A stretch of 64,000 nt of DNA from Irpex lacteus (Eukaryota > Basidiomycota > Agaricomycetes > Polyporales > Irpicaceae), in assembly GCA_001986395.2 (NCBI GenBank), contig MQVO02000004.1:1178001-1242000 (forward strand), written 5' to 3'. A model generated the notes under the pieces. The model did no database searches. It had not been told where the DNA came from and worked only from the letters and a program-made list of their open reading frames with translations. This document shows positions 1-11,348 of the stretch, one piece after another. Position numbers and translations under genes: made by a program. Each line of letters opens with the position of its first letter. Position 1 is the first letter of the stretch.

Positions 1-2092
1 ATTTTCGTCTGAAAATAGCTCCATAAGCATGTTTCTGTATTTCGACGATCACACCGTGATGCTCACCAAGCTCGGTACCGTACGCCCTCTTGCGTCTGAT
101 CAACTCCTCCGCGACATCAAGCGCAATCTCTATCCGCTCCGGCTCGTGTTCATCCTCTTCAGGACGCACACCGCCAGTGGGACGTATCATCTCGCCAAGT
201 TGCGCTAGATAAGCCGGACGGTGGATAGTGACCTTCCCGACGCGCAATGTAGGATCTTTCTCGATCTCTTCGAGCTCTGAAGGCGTAGGGGAGGCAGAAC
301 GTGAAGAGGCGGGCTCGGATGCATATCCGGTCAACGAGTCGTCCGAGTCGTAACCCGAGGACACGACAGTGATCTTCGCTTTCTTGTCAACTTTGGGTTT
401 GGATGCGGCAGGCGGAGGTGGAGTCTCAACGTGAGGCATTGTCCCATTCGTAGACTCATCATCGTCAGAGTCCGGCACCTGCACTTCTACAGAGGCCAAG
501 GAGATATCTGCCTCTGCGTCTCTCTGCTTAACAAGTTCCCGAATTTCACGACACCACTTTTTGCCATCGGAGTCTCCATTCCAGTCGCCAAAATCCAGTT
601 TCTTTCCAGACGCCTTTGCAACTTCCTCGGCGACCATCATACCACACCGTCGAAAGGATTGGTCCAGATGGCCGATGTAAGTACCGATTGATGTGATGAA
701 GGGCGATGAGAAGGAAAGAGCCGTGATAGCGGGGTGAGGCGCGGTTCCTTTGGACGAGGAGGTGAGGTAGGAGAGTATGAGGAGAACGAATGCAGTGAAG
801 TCTATACCGTCATTAAGTTGATATATCATGGATTTTAAAGGAGTAGTACGCACACCGATGTCCGGCTAGGAGAGAATGCTTGATGTGGTCCGGCGCAGTC
901 CATATGTCGATCACCTTTGAGAGCAGTAGTTCAAGACCAGCTGTGCCTCCAGCAGCTTTATCGGAAAGAGCAGCGTAGCAGGTCAATATTCGTGCGTGGC
1001 CCACGGTCCATTGCCGTCCCAGCACCGCAGCCACGAGCCCGTCGATGACATCACTATCGTCCGTCAATGGACCAAGAAGTGACTGCAGTAATGTCGCCTC
1101 TCTCTTTACTAGAGACCGTGTTTTCTCAGCGCCATCAAGGTCAGATATCGGTGTCAAGTGGGAGAGCAGCGAGGTTAGGATAGTTTGTAGGGTGGAGATC
1201 GACGATATAGAACCGAGTACGTGAGGATAAATCGATGTTTGTTCCAGTTCTGCGCGGAGTGGTAGAAGAATGACGCCAAAGTAACTTGGCTGCGAGGGGC
1301 TTGAGGGTGGCGTTGAAGGGAACACGCCGATATTTACCAGTTTTGTGAGGAGATAATTGATGGCTGTCAACTCGTCTTGTGTGTAGGATTTCAATACAAG
1401 ACACACGATGTGAAGAATATATTGTACACACCTTGAGATGGGTCTAGGGATAGCGAGGAGACAAGAATTTGGAACCTTCGACTCAGATTATTGAAGTACG
1501 CTCCGTACTCCAAAGCCGGCGGGATATCGCCTCTTAAGCCCAACGCATTTGCCACCCTTGCAGGTACCGCACACAGGTTCCGAACGGAATCTTCCCACGT
1601 CATCGTGTTCTTCGACCGTCTCTTGTGCTTTTCCGCTACCACCACTGACCAAAGCATATCGATTGGGTACGATTTCGTTAGATGCACGAGAAGACGTACG
1701 GAATGCGGGGTGATAGGTAGAAAAAGAATCGTCGAGTAGGCATATAGCGGGATGTCCCTCGCTAATGTCTGTGCAAAAGAGAAGGAGTCGGGGGAGAAAT
1801 ATTGAAGGACAATGTCGAATGCATCGTTCTGATCAAGGACGGGTTCCCAGGCAGGTAGTACCTGCTCTAGGAGCGCGCGTTGTAAAGGAGGTATGTGCTT
1901 TGGCAGAGAGATATTCTCCTGAGATAGGTGTTCGGTGTTGTATTTGTGGAATCGTGGTGGCAGGACATTGAGTGCGGCGAGAGGAGGGGCAAGAAGCCCT
2001 AGAAGAGTTGGCAGATCCTGAACCGGTGATTGGAGTCTGGTGATGACTTCCCGAATTTGCGAATATGTGCTCTCGGCATATTCGCTGGACAT
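1..2092 (-). CDS. TEL2: Telomere length regulation protein TEL2 (C-terminus beyond the window)
   Basis: Partial gene; the 3' end lies beyond base 1. Exons read 2092-1432, 1375-854 and 801-1, joined by GT-AG introns of 56 and 52 bp that keep the frame. Exon 3 carries the segment typical of the Tel2/TELO2 family: LDQSFRRCGMMVAEEV, then FGDW, then an acidic linker, then the start of the conserved C-terminal block (VGKVTIHRPAYLAQLGEM). Tel2 is the HEAT-repeat scaffold of the TTT complex (Tel2-Tti1-Tti2), which with Hsp90 matures PIKK kinases such as Tor, ATM and ATR. The ATG at 2092 is the first in frame. A 5'UTR intron is likely just upstream, with CAG/GTAAGT near 2150 and an acceptor next to the ATG. 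It is transcribed divergently from the gene at 2411. Confidence 0.85.
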
Positions 2093-2410
2093 ACTATACA
2101 GACGTATTAGTTAGCTGTTATAAAGATGAATTCCCTTGCGACTTACCTGTACGACCTACTTCAGTTTTCGTGGTGAGGGACGCGTCTGAAATGCAAGATA
2201 CGGGCGCTCTTGAGTTCTAACATATTGGTCACATGACTTTTGCGTGACCTTCTTCGGCATGCCTCTGCCGAGCGCCGGCTTTGTGGCGTCGTGACGCACT
2301 CATTCGGGTCGGCTTTCTCCTTCGCCAATCCGCAACGCGACTTGCACCAACACACACGACTTGCACAACTTCCTCCTTCACTCCCTTGTTCCTGGAATAT
2401 ACGATAAACC

Positions 2411-3139
2411 ATGGCTGACGGTGTAATGCTCTTCGATGCCGAAAAGACACATGCGGCGGACACAGAATTCTTCGTGCGACGAGGAATGACGAAGGGATAC
2501 CAAATACTGTCTTTGCTCGCGCCTCCAGTCTATGCGGCGTTCGCGATCTCGCGGTATGGAAGAAGTCATCTAAGTGTGAACCGCGTCTTGCGTGCAACGT
2601 GGATGGGAGGGTCTGCTGGTAAGCAGTAGTTTGGCATTAATGTGACGCGATAAACTTGAAGCTAATGACTGCATGCGTCCTGTAGGGGTGGTAGGTGGAG
2701 GCGCGTTCGAGTATGCAAGGTCTCAGTGGACAGATGCGGCAAAGCTTAGGAATAGACGACTAGTAGCAACTTATAATGTGCGTGCTGCCAGTTTCATGAT
2801 ACGAAAACCTCACTCAAGATTGTTTCCTAGACTTCATCATTGCGAGCAGACGACCATGCTACAATAGGCGGGATACTCTTTGCCGTCGTCACACCAGCGC
2901 TATTTTGGAAAAGAGCTAACTCACTAAACTGTGAGCCTTCCTTTGCAAACACCCTGTTTGTTGTTAACTTGCCATTGTCCATAGTGATACTCGGTGGAGC
3001 CGGTCTTGGGTCCGCTGTTGGTCTGCTAGCGCATTATGGAAGGAACATCACAGGCGACCGCCCACCAACCGCGATAATACCCCCGACAACGCCTCCCAAT
3101 GCCACTGAAAGTACAACAACTATCGTACCACCGCCGTAA
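2411..3139 (+). CDS. Small multi-pass membrane protein, function unknown
   Basis: I do not recognise the family. Four exons are supported by splice signals and frame: 2411-2618, 2686-2777, 2831-2930 and 2985-3139, giving 184 aa. The last intron (54 bp) has no stop codon and a length divisible by three, so it could be retained. Hydrophobic stretches lie near residues 30-47, 66-78 (Gly-rich, GGSAGVVGGGAF), 107-123 (IGGILFAVVTPALFW) and 128-145 (LILGGAGLGSAVGLLAHYG). The C-terminus is a Pro/Thr-rich tail with two N-X-S/T sites. The Gly-rich helices recall Tim17-type membrane proteins, but that is only a resemblance. The intergenic space to TEL2 is about 320 bp, so a shared promoter is likely. 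Confidence 0.6.
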
Positions 3140-3293
3140 AACCAGTATGAAGGGTTCATCATAGGACTTTGTTGCGTACGTTGATGTCCGTGTTCACAGA
3201 AATGAAGCTGAAATCAACTTGTGTAGCACAGGAACATGTATAATATTGTGCACATATATTAATCGAATACAAGTACATCCACAACCGGTTTCA

Positions 3294-3805
3294 GCGCAAG
3301 TTGGGTTCCCTGCTGGGCCACCAGACAGGTACTAATCCCGAGGACCACGGAAAGGTCTGCGCTAGGACAGCTATGAAGCCGACCTCCCTCGAGATGCTGC
3401 ACCTGGTCTATGGAAGTGCTCGTCAGTTTGGGATGTACGCGAGATGGTCATATGAGTACTCACTGATCAGACCAGATACAACGCTGGTGCCCTGGCGCGA
3501 AGTGGTCCAACTTCATAGAGTTGATCAGACTCTCGGTTGGGACGCCACTCCTGCACGACACCCTTTCGCCCGGTACGTCTTCGGTCGCGGCTGGCTACGG
3601 TCCTCGAGGGCCTGCTAAAAAAAGTAAGAAGATCAGTTGTCAACGCGCAGTACATCATCGTCGCCGTAAACATCTCGGCCAGCATACAACACTATGGCGA
3701 TGTCATTTCCACCCCGGAGCGTGCTTGGCTGGCCCGCGCACAGCGCAACCTCCTCCGCCCGAGGCTTCCATGAACGTGGGCCTACAGAAGGAACGTTACA
3801 TTGAT
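3294..3805 (-). other. Conserved downstream segment of small-protein gene A
   Basis: The sequence 3' of gene A resembles the sequence 3' of gene B (15536-15953). Both have, in the same order, a T-rich acceptor-like tract, a GCGACYGAAGACGTAC block (3562-3588), an identical 15-mer GAGTCTGATCAACTC (3518-3532), a donor-like GTGAGT, an acceptor-like CCATAG, and a 39-nt block (3328-3366) about 82% identical to 15869-15907. It is probably a spliced 3'UTR or extra coding exons that I could not join in frame. Confidence 0.5.
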
Positions 3806-4351
3806 TTAAAACACATTGCGTCTCATCTCGAAGGCCTCCGGGCGGTACCGGATGTCGTCCCTGCTCCTCGCCTTGTCGAGAGGAATCAAGGTGGCGGTGA
3901 TCGTCCCAGGCAAGAACACAGGCGCCGCCGGAACCGGTGTCGAAGGGCCTGCCGAGTCGAGGCTGTCGTCCGAGCCATTGAAGCCTCTGTAGAAGTCGAC
4001 GTCGTCCTCTTCGTCCATGAAAGCGGTGAAGGGGGCCATACCGTCGGCCGCAGCGCGAAGGGGCGAGATACCGGAGGCGGTGGTCGGGGCGAACTTGCAC
4101 TGCTGACTTGCCCAGCGAGCGAGGTTGTCGAGGGGGCTGTCGTCCGAGATGATGAGGTCCGTCTTGCGGTCCACGAAGCCGCCGTAGACGAGGGTCGGGC
4201 GCGTCCTGGCCTGGTCGAGGGAGATGAGGTCGGTGCGGTTGAGGCCCTTGGTCTTGTCATCCGTCCGGCGGATGTCTGTGGGAGCAATGGGTCGGGTCGC
4301 TCTGCGAAGCCCGTTCTGGTTAGTGGAAACAGCGGTGGTGAAGAAACGCAT
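3806..4351 (-). CDS. Small unknown protein A (paralogue of protein B at 14861)
   Basis: An intronless ORF of 181 aa starting MRFFTTAVST, with no known domain. It shares its design with the 224-aa protein at 14861-15535. Both have an M-x-FF start. Both carry a short motif, L-[IL]-x-L-x2-[AT]-x2-R, once near residue 42 (LISLDQARTRPTLVY) and once at the extreme C-terminus (LIPLDKARSRDDIRYRPEAF), separated by an acidic Ser/Asp-rich middle. The two copies inside this protein resemble each other, so the motif is an internal duplication. A TATATAA box lies about 80 bp upstream and the leader is CT-rich, which suggests a regulated or strongly expressed gene. Function unknown. Confidence 0.6.
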   Translation of the reverse strand: MRFFTTAVSTNQNGLRRATRPIAPTDIRRTDDKTKGLNRTDLISLDQARTRPTLVYGGFVDRKTDLIISDDSPLDNLARWASQQCKFAPTTASGISPLRAAADGMAPFTAFMDEEDDVDFYRGFNGSDDSLDSAGPSTPVPAAPVFLPGTITATLIPLDKARSRDDIRYRPEAFEMRRNVF

Positions 4352-4427
4352 GGTGTACAGGGTAAACTACGGGGGTAACAAAAAAGAAAAGGTATGTAGG
4401 TGAGGGGTTTAGATGGGTGGATTGGGA

Positions 4428-4434
4428 TTATATA
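4428..4434 (-). promoter_or_regulatory. TATA box of gene A
   Basis: TATATAA on the minus strand, 77-83 bp upstream of the ATG at 4351, followed by a pyrimidine-rich leader. Gene B has the same arrangement. The rest of 4435-4927 shows no gene I can support. Confidence 0.55.
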
Positions 4435-4927
4435 GCTTCGTGGCTTCGTCGGCTGACCAAAAACGGATGGGAGGCTCGCAAGGTTCAGTAACTTGAAGGT
4501 GTCAGCCACAAGTTGAATGTTCGCTCAGGAGCCCTTTATCGGTCAAGCTCCTAACTGTCAGCTCGCTATTAATAGCTCCATTGCATTCTTAAATCCCCTA
4601 TCTCAATGTTCTGCATACCTACCCGGTATTTAATGCTGCAGGCCTGTAGCTGAAATATACTTTGACTCGGAATTCGCGTTGAGATATATCATGATTAAGC
4701 GCGCAGATGCGGTGTGACATAACGGGCTGTCACACACTTAGTTTCCCTCCATGGCCAGGCGATCGCGAGTTCGGTGTTCGTAAATTCAAAAGGAGCATTG
4801 TACCTAACATAAGTAACTTTTGGAATGTGGCCAGCATTCATATGACTAGTACACCAGCGGCACCAACACTGGAGCTGTTCTCGACCACGTCGTCTGAGTC
4901 CTCGGCAGTCCTCAGGCTCTAGGCGAG

Positions 4928-6787
4928 TCAGTCGTCGTCCTCGTCATTCTCACTGTTACTAGTACTGCTAGCATGAATGTTCTGCCAGTTTGGCTCATTC
5001 CCGTCATCCTCCGAGTCGCTGCTCGAATCCGAGGTACTAGCATACATGTCCTCGTCTTCGTCAGATGCGAGGCGTCCGTCGGCTCTGTAAAATTCAACGT
5101 CTGCCAGTGGATCGAACTGCTGTCTGATCACGGCTATCGACATCTCTATTCGCGTGAAAGTGCATTTGATGAATACCAGCCGCAGCCGTCTGACAGTATC
5201 GGTAGATTTTCTTGCCTGGAGGATGGCCGCCAAGTCTTCCAGCAGCTTCGGCTCTACCACAATTCGACCAAACTGGAGAGTATGGAGATTAGGAAATGGG
5301 TGTGTGCCGTCGGAAAGCTGGGTAAAGAGAGAATCTATCTCGTCGAGTGGGGGAGTGAGGTAACGGAAGCATAGGACTCGTAGTCCCAGCATAGAGCGGA
5401 TGGTCTGGGGGAGCATGAGACCGTATTTCAGTGACTTTAGTCCATTCAGAATGAACACTGCGATGTTGTCAAGGCCGGGGATACCTTGGGCGTATATTTC
5501 ATCGAGAGATTTCTGCATATCGCTTGCCGCGGGGCTCAGTTGGTCCCGACTGAAGTTGATATCAACTCGGAGGCTGGAATGCGACAGATGAGGAGTAGGT
5601 CTCATCATAGGAAAGTCTGGCTCTACATAGTCGCCTTTGGAGAGAGTGCCAGTTGACCACGTGTAATGTAAGTTTGAGAAGATAGAAGTGCCACCAAAGA
5701 CGACGCCGCCCTGTTCGAAAGTGACGACTTGAGAGCCCCATGTCGATAGGAAGGTAGGCCGCAGTGTCGGAAGTACAATGTTGCACAAAACGTTGATGGT
5801 ATGATCGTTGAGCCCCTGTACAGCAATATCAATCTTAGCCTGTGTGAGAGCAGGCAGCACTAAGGACTGAAGGAGCGGAACATGTTCTTCAGCATGGCCC
5901 TCCAGCAAGAGGGTGTGAAGATGAGGAAAAGTGAGAGACCTTTCGCTGGGGTAATTATCGCCTGTGTCTGCTGGACTGTTTCCGGGCGGTCCCACGATGT
6001 TGTGTAGTTTTAGTACACGAAGATCGCACAAGGGACGTATTTGTTCCAACACTTCTGTCCAGGATGAGCAACTGAAAGGTCCAAGATAGGCTACGTCGAG
6101 GGTGCTGAGGGTATTCGGCAGCGTCCAGTCTTTGAACCTCAGCGATTGAAATAATGGCATATTAGCCCCTACGACCTCCAACGTGCGAAGTGATGGAAAC
6201 AGAGAGGAAAGTTTACGAAGGCGCTGCGATGACTCCCCCGGTTGGAGAAGAGAGCCTGACAGCTTCAGGTGAGCGAGCGGCGGTGGATGCTCTTCCAAAA
6301 CCTCCCATATGCCACGCATGAGTCCACTGTGAAGGTCGCATAAACACAGTGAGTGGACTCGTCGACTCTGAATGTTCAGTACTTTCTCTACCACAGGAGA
6401 GTTTCCAGAAGCAATACAGCTGAGTATTACTTGCAGTGGAGCAGACCGTGATCGCTCTAGGAAGCACTCGACCAATCTCTTGCGTCCTCTTATGGGGTGA
6501 ACGCCGTGACGGATGATTGCCCAAAAGCTCGACGCTGCAAGGGCAGTCTCGCGCCAATGCTGGCATACGTGGGCAAGACGCAGTCGGGCCAGCGTCCCAT
6601 CGCGTTTGACGGAAATTTTAGCGGCATACTCGAATATTTGGAGCAGAACTTCCTGACATAGTGCGGCCACTGGAAGGAGCTGGTTCTGACGGGAGCGTAT
6701 ATCGCATAGATCCTTCTGCAGTGCACGAGCGCGGCTTTCCAGGGAATTGCGTTGAGAAATGACTGCCGGGTCGGAGAGAGAATACAT
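4928..6787 (-). CDS. F-box protein with leucine-rich C-terminal region
   Basis: A single-exon gene of 619 aa. An N-terminal coiled segment (about residues 10-40) is followed by a fungal F-box (about residues 38-90: LLPVAALCQEVLLQIFEYA, then LAHVCQHWRETALAASSFW). The rest has degenerate Leu-rich repeats (LAHLKLSGSLL, LRVLKLHNI, LHTLLLEGH) and ends in a highly acidic Ser/Asp/Glu tail. F-box proteins bind Skp1 and supply substrates to SCF ubiquitin ligases; the target here is unknown. Such genes are numerous and fast-evolving in agaricomycetes. It is divergent from BMT2; the 519-bp gap (6788-7306) holds no other gene that I can see. Confidence 0.8.
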   Translation of the reverse strand: MYSLSDPAVISQRNSLESRARALQKDLCDIRSRQNQLLPVAALCQEVLLQIFEYAAKISVKRDGTLARLRLAHVCQHWRETALAASSFWAIIRHGVHPIRGRKRLVECFLERSRSAPLQVILSCIASGNSPVVEKVLNIQSRRVHSLCLCDLHSGLMRGIWEVLEEHPPPLAHLKLSGSLLQPGESSQRLRKLSSLFPSLRTLEVVGANMPLFQSLRFKDWTLPNTLSTLDVAYLGPFSCSSWTEVLEQIRPLCDLRVLKLHNIVGPPGNSPADTGDNYPSERSLTFPHLHTLLLEGHAEEHVPLLQSLVLPALTQAKIDIAVQGLNDHTINVLCNIVLPTLRPTFLSTWGSQVVTFEQGGVVFGGTSIFSNLHYTWSTGTLSKGDYVEPDFPMMRPTPHLSHSSLRVDINFSRDQLSPAASDMQKSLDEIYAQGIPGLDNIAVFILNGLKSLKYGLMLPQTIRSMLGLRVLCFRYLTPPLDEIDSLFTQLSDGTHPFPNLHTLQFGRIVVEPKLLEDLAAILQARKSTDTVRRLRLVFIKCTFTRIEMSIAVIRQQFDPLADVEFYRADGRLASDEDEDMYASTSDSSSDSEDDGNEPNWQNIHASSTSNSENDEDDD

Positions 6788-7306
6788 AGCTCTACCGCAC
6801 TGGAAAGTCTGAGTCCTGAAGTCAAAAAAACAAAGGAGCCCCGTACGATTGCCAGTGACACGAATCCGAGTCCTAGTAAGTAGCCTGGACCTGAGGGGGA
6901 AAGCAGCTCAGGGTCATCTCTTCTATCAAAGCCCTGGCTATATATTGTGAACTCACTGCCTTGCGAGTGCCAACACCGGTTCCTGCACGTACTGACGGCG
7001 TGGTCACGGTTTGAGTATTGGACGAACTTCGAAGTTAATGTTACTTATGTTGATCGCATTTTGCCGACATTTCCTCGCTCTCCTATTCGCCTCCCGAAGC
7101 CTGTTTCGGACATGGAAGACTCGGGCCAGCCACTTTCTGTCGGCAATCGTCCCTTACAATCTGTATGCATGCTGTGTACCACAATAATAGCTTCCTCTGA
7201 TCCTCGTGTTATACTCATGCTCTCTTCAATCGATACTTAAGTTCACCAGCTCGACTTTACATTCTTGCATCAACACCTACTACCCTCATCATCACTGACA
7301 ACTACA

Positions 7307-8390
7307 ATGCCAGTTCGTAAAACTCGCAAACCAAAGCGCAAGGTCCCCGTCACTGCTGGCAAACGTTCCGGGACGAGCAGCAGACCTGCAGGACCTTCCG
7401 GCTCGTCCAAACCAGCAGCCACGCGAAAGGTCATTCGTCGGTTCCATATCCTTCACAAACGTCAGGCGCGACTGCAGAAGTTCCTCGAGGGAGATGGCAT
7501 TGAACTGTCCAGCCAGGCGAGGGATGCGAGAGAGGAATTGCAGGCTATTGAGCAAGAGATCTCGGACATGGGAGGGTTGGAGGCGTACCAGAAGATGTCG
7601 GTGATTGGGCAGGGGAATGATAGAGGTGGAGGAAGTGAGAAGGTGCTGCTTGAGTTTTTGGAGGAGCTAGGGTATCCGAAGAGCTTGGAGGAGGCGGGCG
7701 AGAGATGGAGGTGCGTTATTAATGCTTGCCTCGTATTATGGACAAGTCTAGTAACGTTGCGAATAGGGTTCTCGAAGTCGGTGCTCTGAAACCTGACAAC
7801 TACGCCTCATGTTCGTCATGGATGGACGTCACGCCCATTGACTTGCATTCACGACATCCCGACATCCTGGAACAAGATTTCCTGCAACTGGACAAAGAGG
7901 AAAACAAGGAGAAGTGGGATTTGATTAGTCTCAGTCTGGTGGTCAACTTCGTCCAGAACCGAAGGACAGAGGTATGTTAGTCAAACTTGCTACAGTTATA
8001 GGATTGACTGAATATCATTGGAACTAGGTCGAATGCTTCGAATGGCGCATGCAATGCTACGGCCAAACCAATACCTCTTCCTCGCAGTACGTGCATTCTC
8101 CCCTACTTCGTATATACCCTAGCTGACACTCACCTTACCTCACCACGTAGCTCCCATTGCCATGCGTCATGAACTCACGATACGTCACGCCAGAACACCT
8201 CCACGGACTTATGAAAGCATTATCCTACACCGAAATAAAGAGCCGGTGGAAAGAAGGGGGAAAGATGGCTTACTGGCTTTACCGGAAAGTCGAACCTGCT
8301 GCCGCGACGCCGGAAAACGAGTTTGTGCCGTATATGAAGAAGACGGTGGTTAGATCGGGGAATAGGAATAATTTCTCTATTTTGTTGTAA
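7307..8390 (+). CDS. BMT2: 25S rRNA adenine-N(1) methyltransferase Bmt2
   Basis: Four exons: 7307-7710, 7752-7975, 8028-8086 and 8151-8390 (308 aa). The Bmt2 landmarks are present: the SAM-binding motif RVLEVGALKPDNYA, the acidic site IDLHSRHPDILEQDFL, the core WDLISLSLVVNFV, then LFLALPLPCVMNSRYVTPEHL and the C-terminal NNFSILL. Bmt2 methylates N1 of an adenine in the large-subunit rRNA in the nucleolus. The Lys/Arg-rich N-terminus (PVRKTRKPKRKVP) fits nucleolar targeting. Exon 2 must end at 7975 (donor GTTAGT) rather than at the stronger GTATGT at 7972 to keep the frame, so that junction is the least certain. It converges on DLD1, with 102 bp between stop codons. Confidence 0.88.
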
Positions 8391-8492
8391 ACATCTAAGC
8401 ATCCCGCAGGTATGTAGGTAGAGTGCCCGCACAAGCAGCGTGTAGGGCCTTTCGTGTACATTTTAACATAGGTATCTAATATTGTATAGTCA

Positions 8493-10954
8493 CTAATGGT
8501 TCGACTTGTCTCCCGGCCTAGGGTATAGCTGAAACAACACACATGTCAGCGAGGATAAGGCATGCTTTGAGCGGTACGTTACTTACCTTCGTAGGGTTCA
8601 TGATATTCAGAGGGTCGATAGCATGCTTGACATTACGCATAAGCTCAACGGTCCCCTCGCCAAGTTCGTCGATGAGGTATTCCTTCTTGCCGACCCCGAC
8701 ACCATGTTCACCCGTGCCTGTTGATAACAATAATCAAAACATGTCTGAGTCTTCTTCGGATGCAGGAGAACTGGGAGAATGTGACTTACAAGTACCATCC
8801 AAAGCAATCGCACGGTGCACGAGCCGGTGGACAGCGTCACTGACATGCGGGAGTTCGTCGTCTTTGTGGAAGAGTATCAAAGCATGGAAGTTCCCATCTC
8901 CGACGTGTCCGACAATGGTAGACTTCAACCCGTGCTCTTTCAAGTCTTTCTTCGTCTCGTACACGAGTTCCGGCAGCTTCGACACAGGCACACTAGAAAT
9001 GATGCGTTTCTGACAATCAGCAACATGGTATACTTTGCAGAAACGGCTGCGCGGGAGCCCGTACCAAACATCTGTAGTCCACACCCTCGCACCCTCCCCA
9101 CCCGCCGTCATCGTACTCGTAAGCGCATACTTCCTATTCTCCCACAGCTCAGCCGCCTCCTGATCAGTAGACGCGAACTGGAACTGCTTGCTGCCGTGCT
9201 TCTTGGTGATTTGCTGGACGGCGGCGGCGGTTTCTTTAATCGCGGAGGGTGTGCCTTGGAGTTTGAAGAAGAGGGTATCTTTGACGGGGTAGGACTTGGA
9301 GACGAGGCCGGCGTCGTTTATGGCTGCCATCACTGAGGATTCCATTTATATCGTGTTAAACATGTGAGCTGACTGAGGGGAGAGGAGCTTACTGTTATCA
9401 TCTAATAGCTCGACACATTCTATAGCACTCGTCAGTCGACTGGTCTCGATAAATGAAGATACTTAGGTACTTACGAACGTGTGGCCCGTGAGGTGTATTT
9501 AGAATTTCCTGAACCGCGCTGACCGCATGTTCTACATCAGGGAACTGAGCCATCGCAACCTTGGTCGGCACAACAGGGGCCAGTCTCAGCGTGGCTGCAG
9601 TAGAAAACAACTCAGTTGTCACTACATACAGGGAATACGATGGTCAGCCATACCTTCCGTCACTATACCCAAAGTTCCTTCTGCGCCAATGAAAAGCTTC
9701 GTGCTGTCGAACCCTGCGGAGGACTTCCTTGCTCGCCGGCGCGTCTTTATGACTTTACCGTTCGGGAGTACTACGGTCTGTGATATTCTTGTTACGAACA
9801 CCGTAGTAAAACTCTCTGAATGAAATACTTACGACGTTCAAGAACCATTCGGCTTTGGCAGTTCCGTACCTAACAGCGTTGGCTAGAGAAATGCACATGT
9901 GTCAGAGAATCAAACAAATCGATTTTATGCAGGAGACACGTACTCCCTGAGCACCCTGTGCCGATCATACCGCCGATAGTCTTGTGCGCTGGTCAGTCTA
10001 TAGCAGCCTGAGAGTTACATGCGGTGCTTACAGCTCCGGGTCCTGGGTCGAGCTTATTTGAAGACGTAAGTTAGCGTATAGTTACATACATGATATATGC
10101 TTCACTACTTACCGGGAAAAACAGAGGGATACCCTTCTCCTTGAGAGCTACATTAATGTCTTCCCAGCGAGCGCCAGACTGGCAGACAAGGTCACCGTCA
10201 TTCTCTACAGATAGGAGTTTGAGTATGCGAGAGTATATTTCTGGATATAATACGCTCACCGTGTATTTCAATGATCTTGTCCATTCCGGACATATCTAGG
10301 CAGATACTACCCGAAGCCACCTATGATCCCATATGTACAGGATGATATGTGAGCTTTCGATCCGAACAAAACATTGGTTGGATTTCTTACGCCTGAGAAA
10401 TGGCCTTCAAGACTGGTAGCGCCACTGTAAGCCACGACAGGAATCACATACTTCCTTGCGATATTGACGACCTTCACAACGTCTTCAGTGCTCATGACAT
10501 GCACCACAACCGAATGAGGTGATGCCGGATGGTACGAGTTCGGCGAGGATCCATAGGTCTTCAACGCGTCTGGGTCCGTGACCACAGTATGCGGGTCGTT
10601 AAACGTCGTGCGAAGCTCAGCAATGGCTTTCTGAACGTCCTCGTGGCTGCCATACTTGACGTTGGAGGACGTGGCCGATGCTTGGGCGGAATCACCGTTG
10701 ACCGAGATAATACCAGTCCGGTATGCTATGAGACCCGCAGTCAATGATAGACCTGCGCCTGCAAATAGCCCGCGAAGCAGCCCATTATTGCTTGACGCGT
10801 TGGTTCCGCTGCCGTTAGTACTAGAGGAGGTTGATGCGAAGCGTCTCCGGGCAGCGTTGCCACTTTGGCGGCGCACAGTTGCGGACGACTGCGACAGTAC
10901 GTTCGCACTTCTGCTTGTGAGCGAGCGCATACCTTTGACTGATGTGCTGGCCAT
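8493..10954 (-). CDS. DLD1: Mitochondrial D-lactate dehydrogenase (cytochrome), FAD-linked
   Basis: Thirteen exons, 577 aa: 10954-10391, 10320-10260, 10204-10113, 10052-10032, 9980-9944, 9882-9833, 9777-9654, 9594-9475, 9419-9393, 9332-9065, 8992-8790, 8717-8587 and 8528-8493. All phases agree. The Arg/Ser-rich N-terminus followed by a hydrophobic segment ([17 protein letters not shown]) fits import to the inner membrane. The FAD-binding PCMH domain shows [19 protein letters not shown] and CSGTNAVRYGT. The FAD-oxidase C-domain shows [44 protein letters not shown] and NIMNPTKLYP. It oxidises D-lactate to pyruvate and passes electrons to cytochrome c. Two internal exons are only 21 and 27 nt. 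It is divergent from the nucleotidase gene. Confidence 0.93.
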
Positions 10955-11348
10955 TGCGTTGATGTTGGTCCCAGAAAGAGAGCGTAATTAACGTGCCAGT
11001 CGAGCTCAGATCCAAAGACGCCCGAGATACAGTGGCTATGGCCGATTCGGACCTGTGTGCCGAAAAATCGAATTTATGGGCTTGCCATTTGAAAGAAGAT
11101 CGAGCAGTTACGGCTAGAACATCTATGCTGCAGAACATTTAGTAGCTATATTGATAAATGCATTCATTGGAAGGAACGTATACCCTGAGTGAGTGAAGAG
11201 GGAGGCCGGAAGTAAGTATGTATGCCAAGGCCAGATCATCGGGATCAATTGATGCGCCCCATGGCAGGAACCGCCAATCGCCAACTCGAGGATTGACATC
11301 GCTCATCTCAGCAGGACTTTTGAATATCCCGAAATCTCGACGATATCG

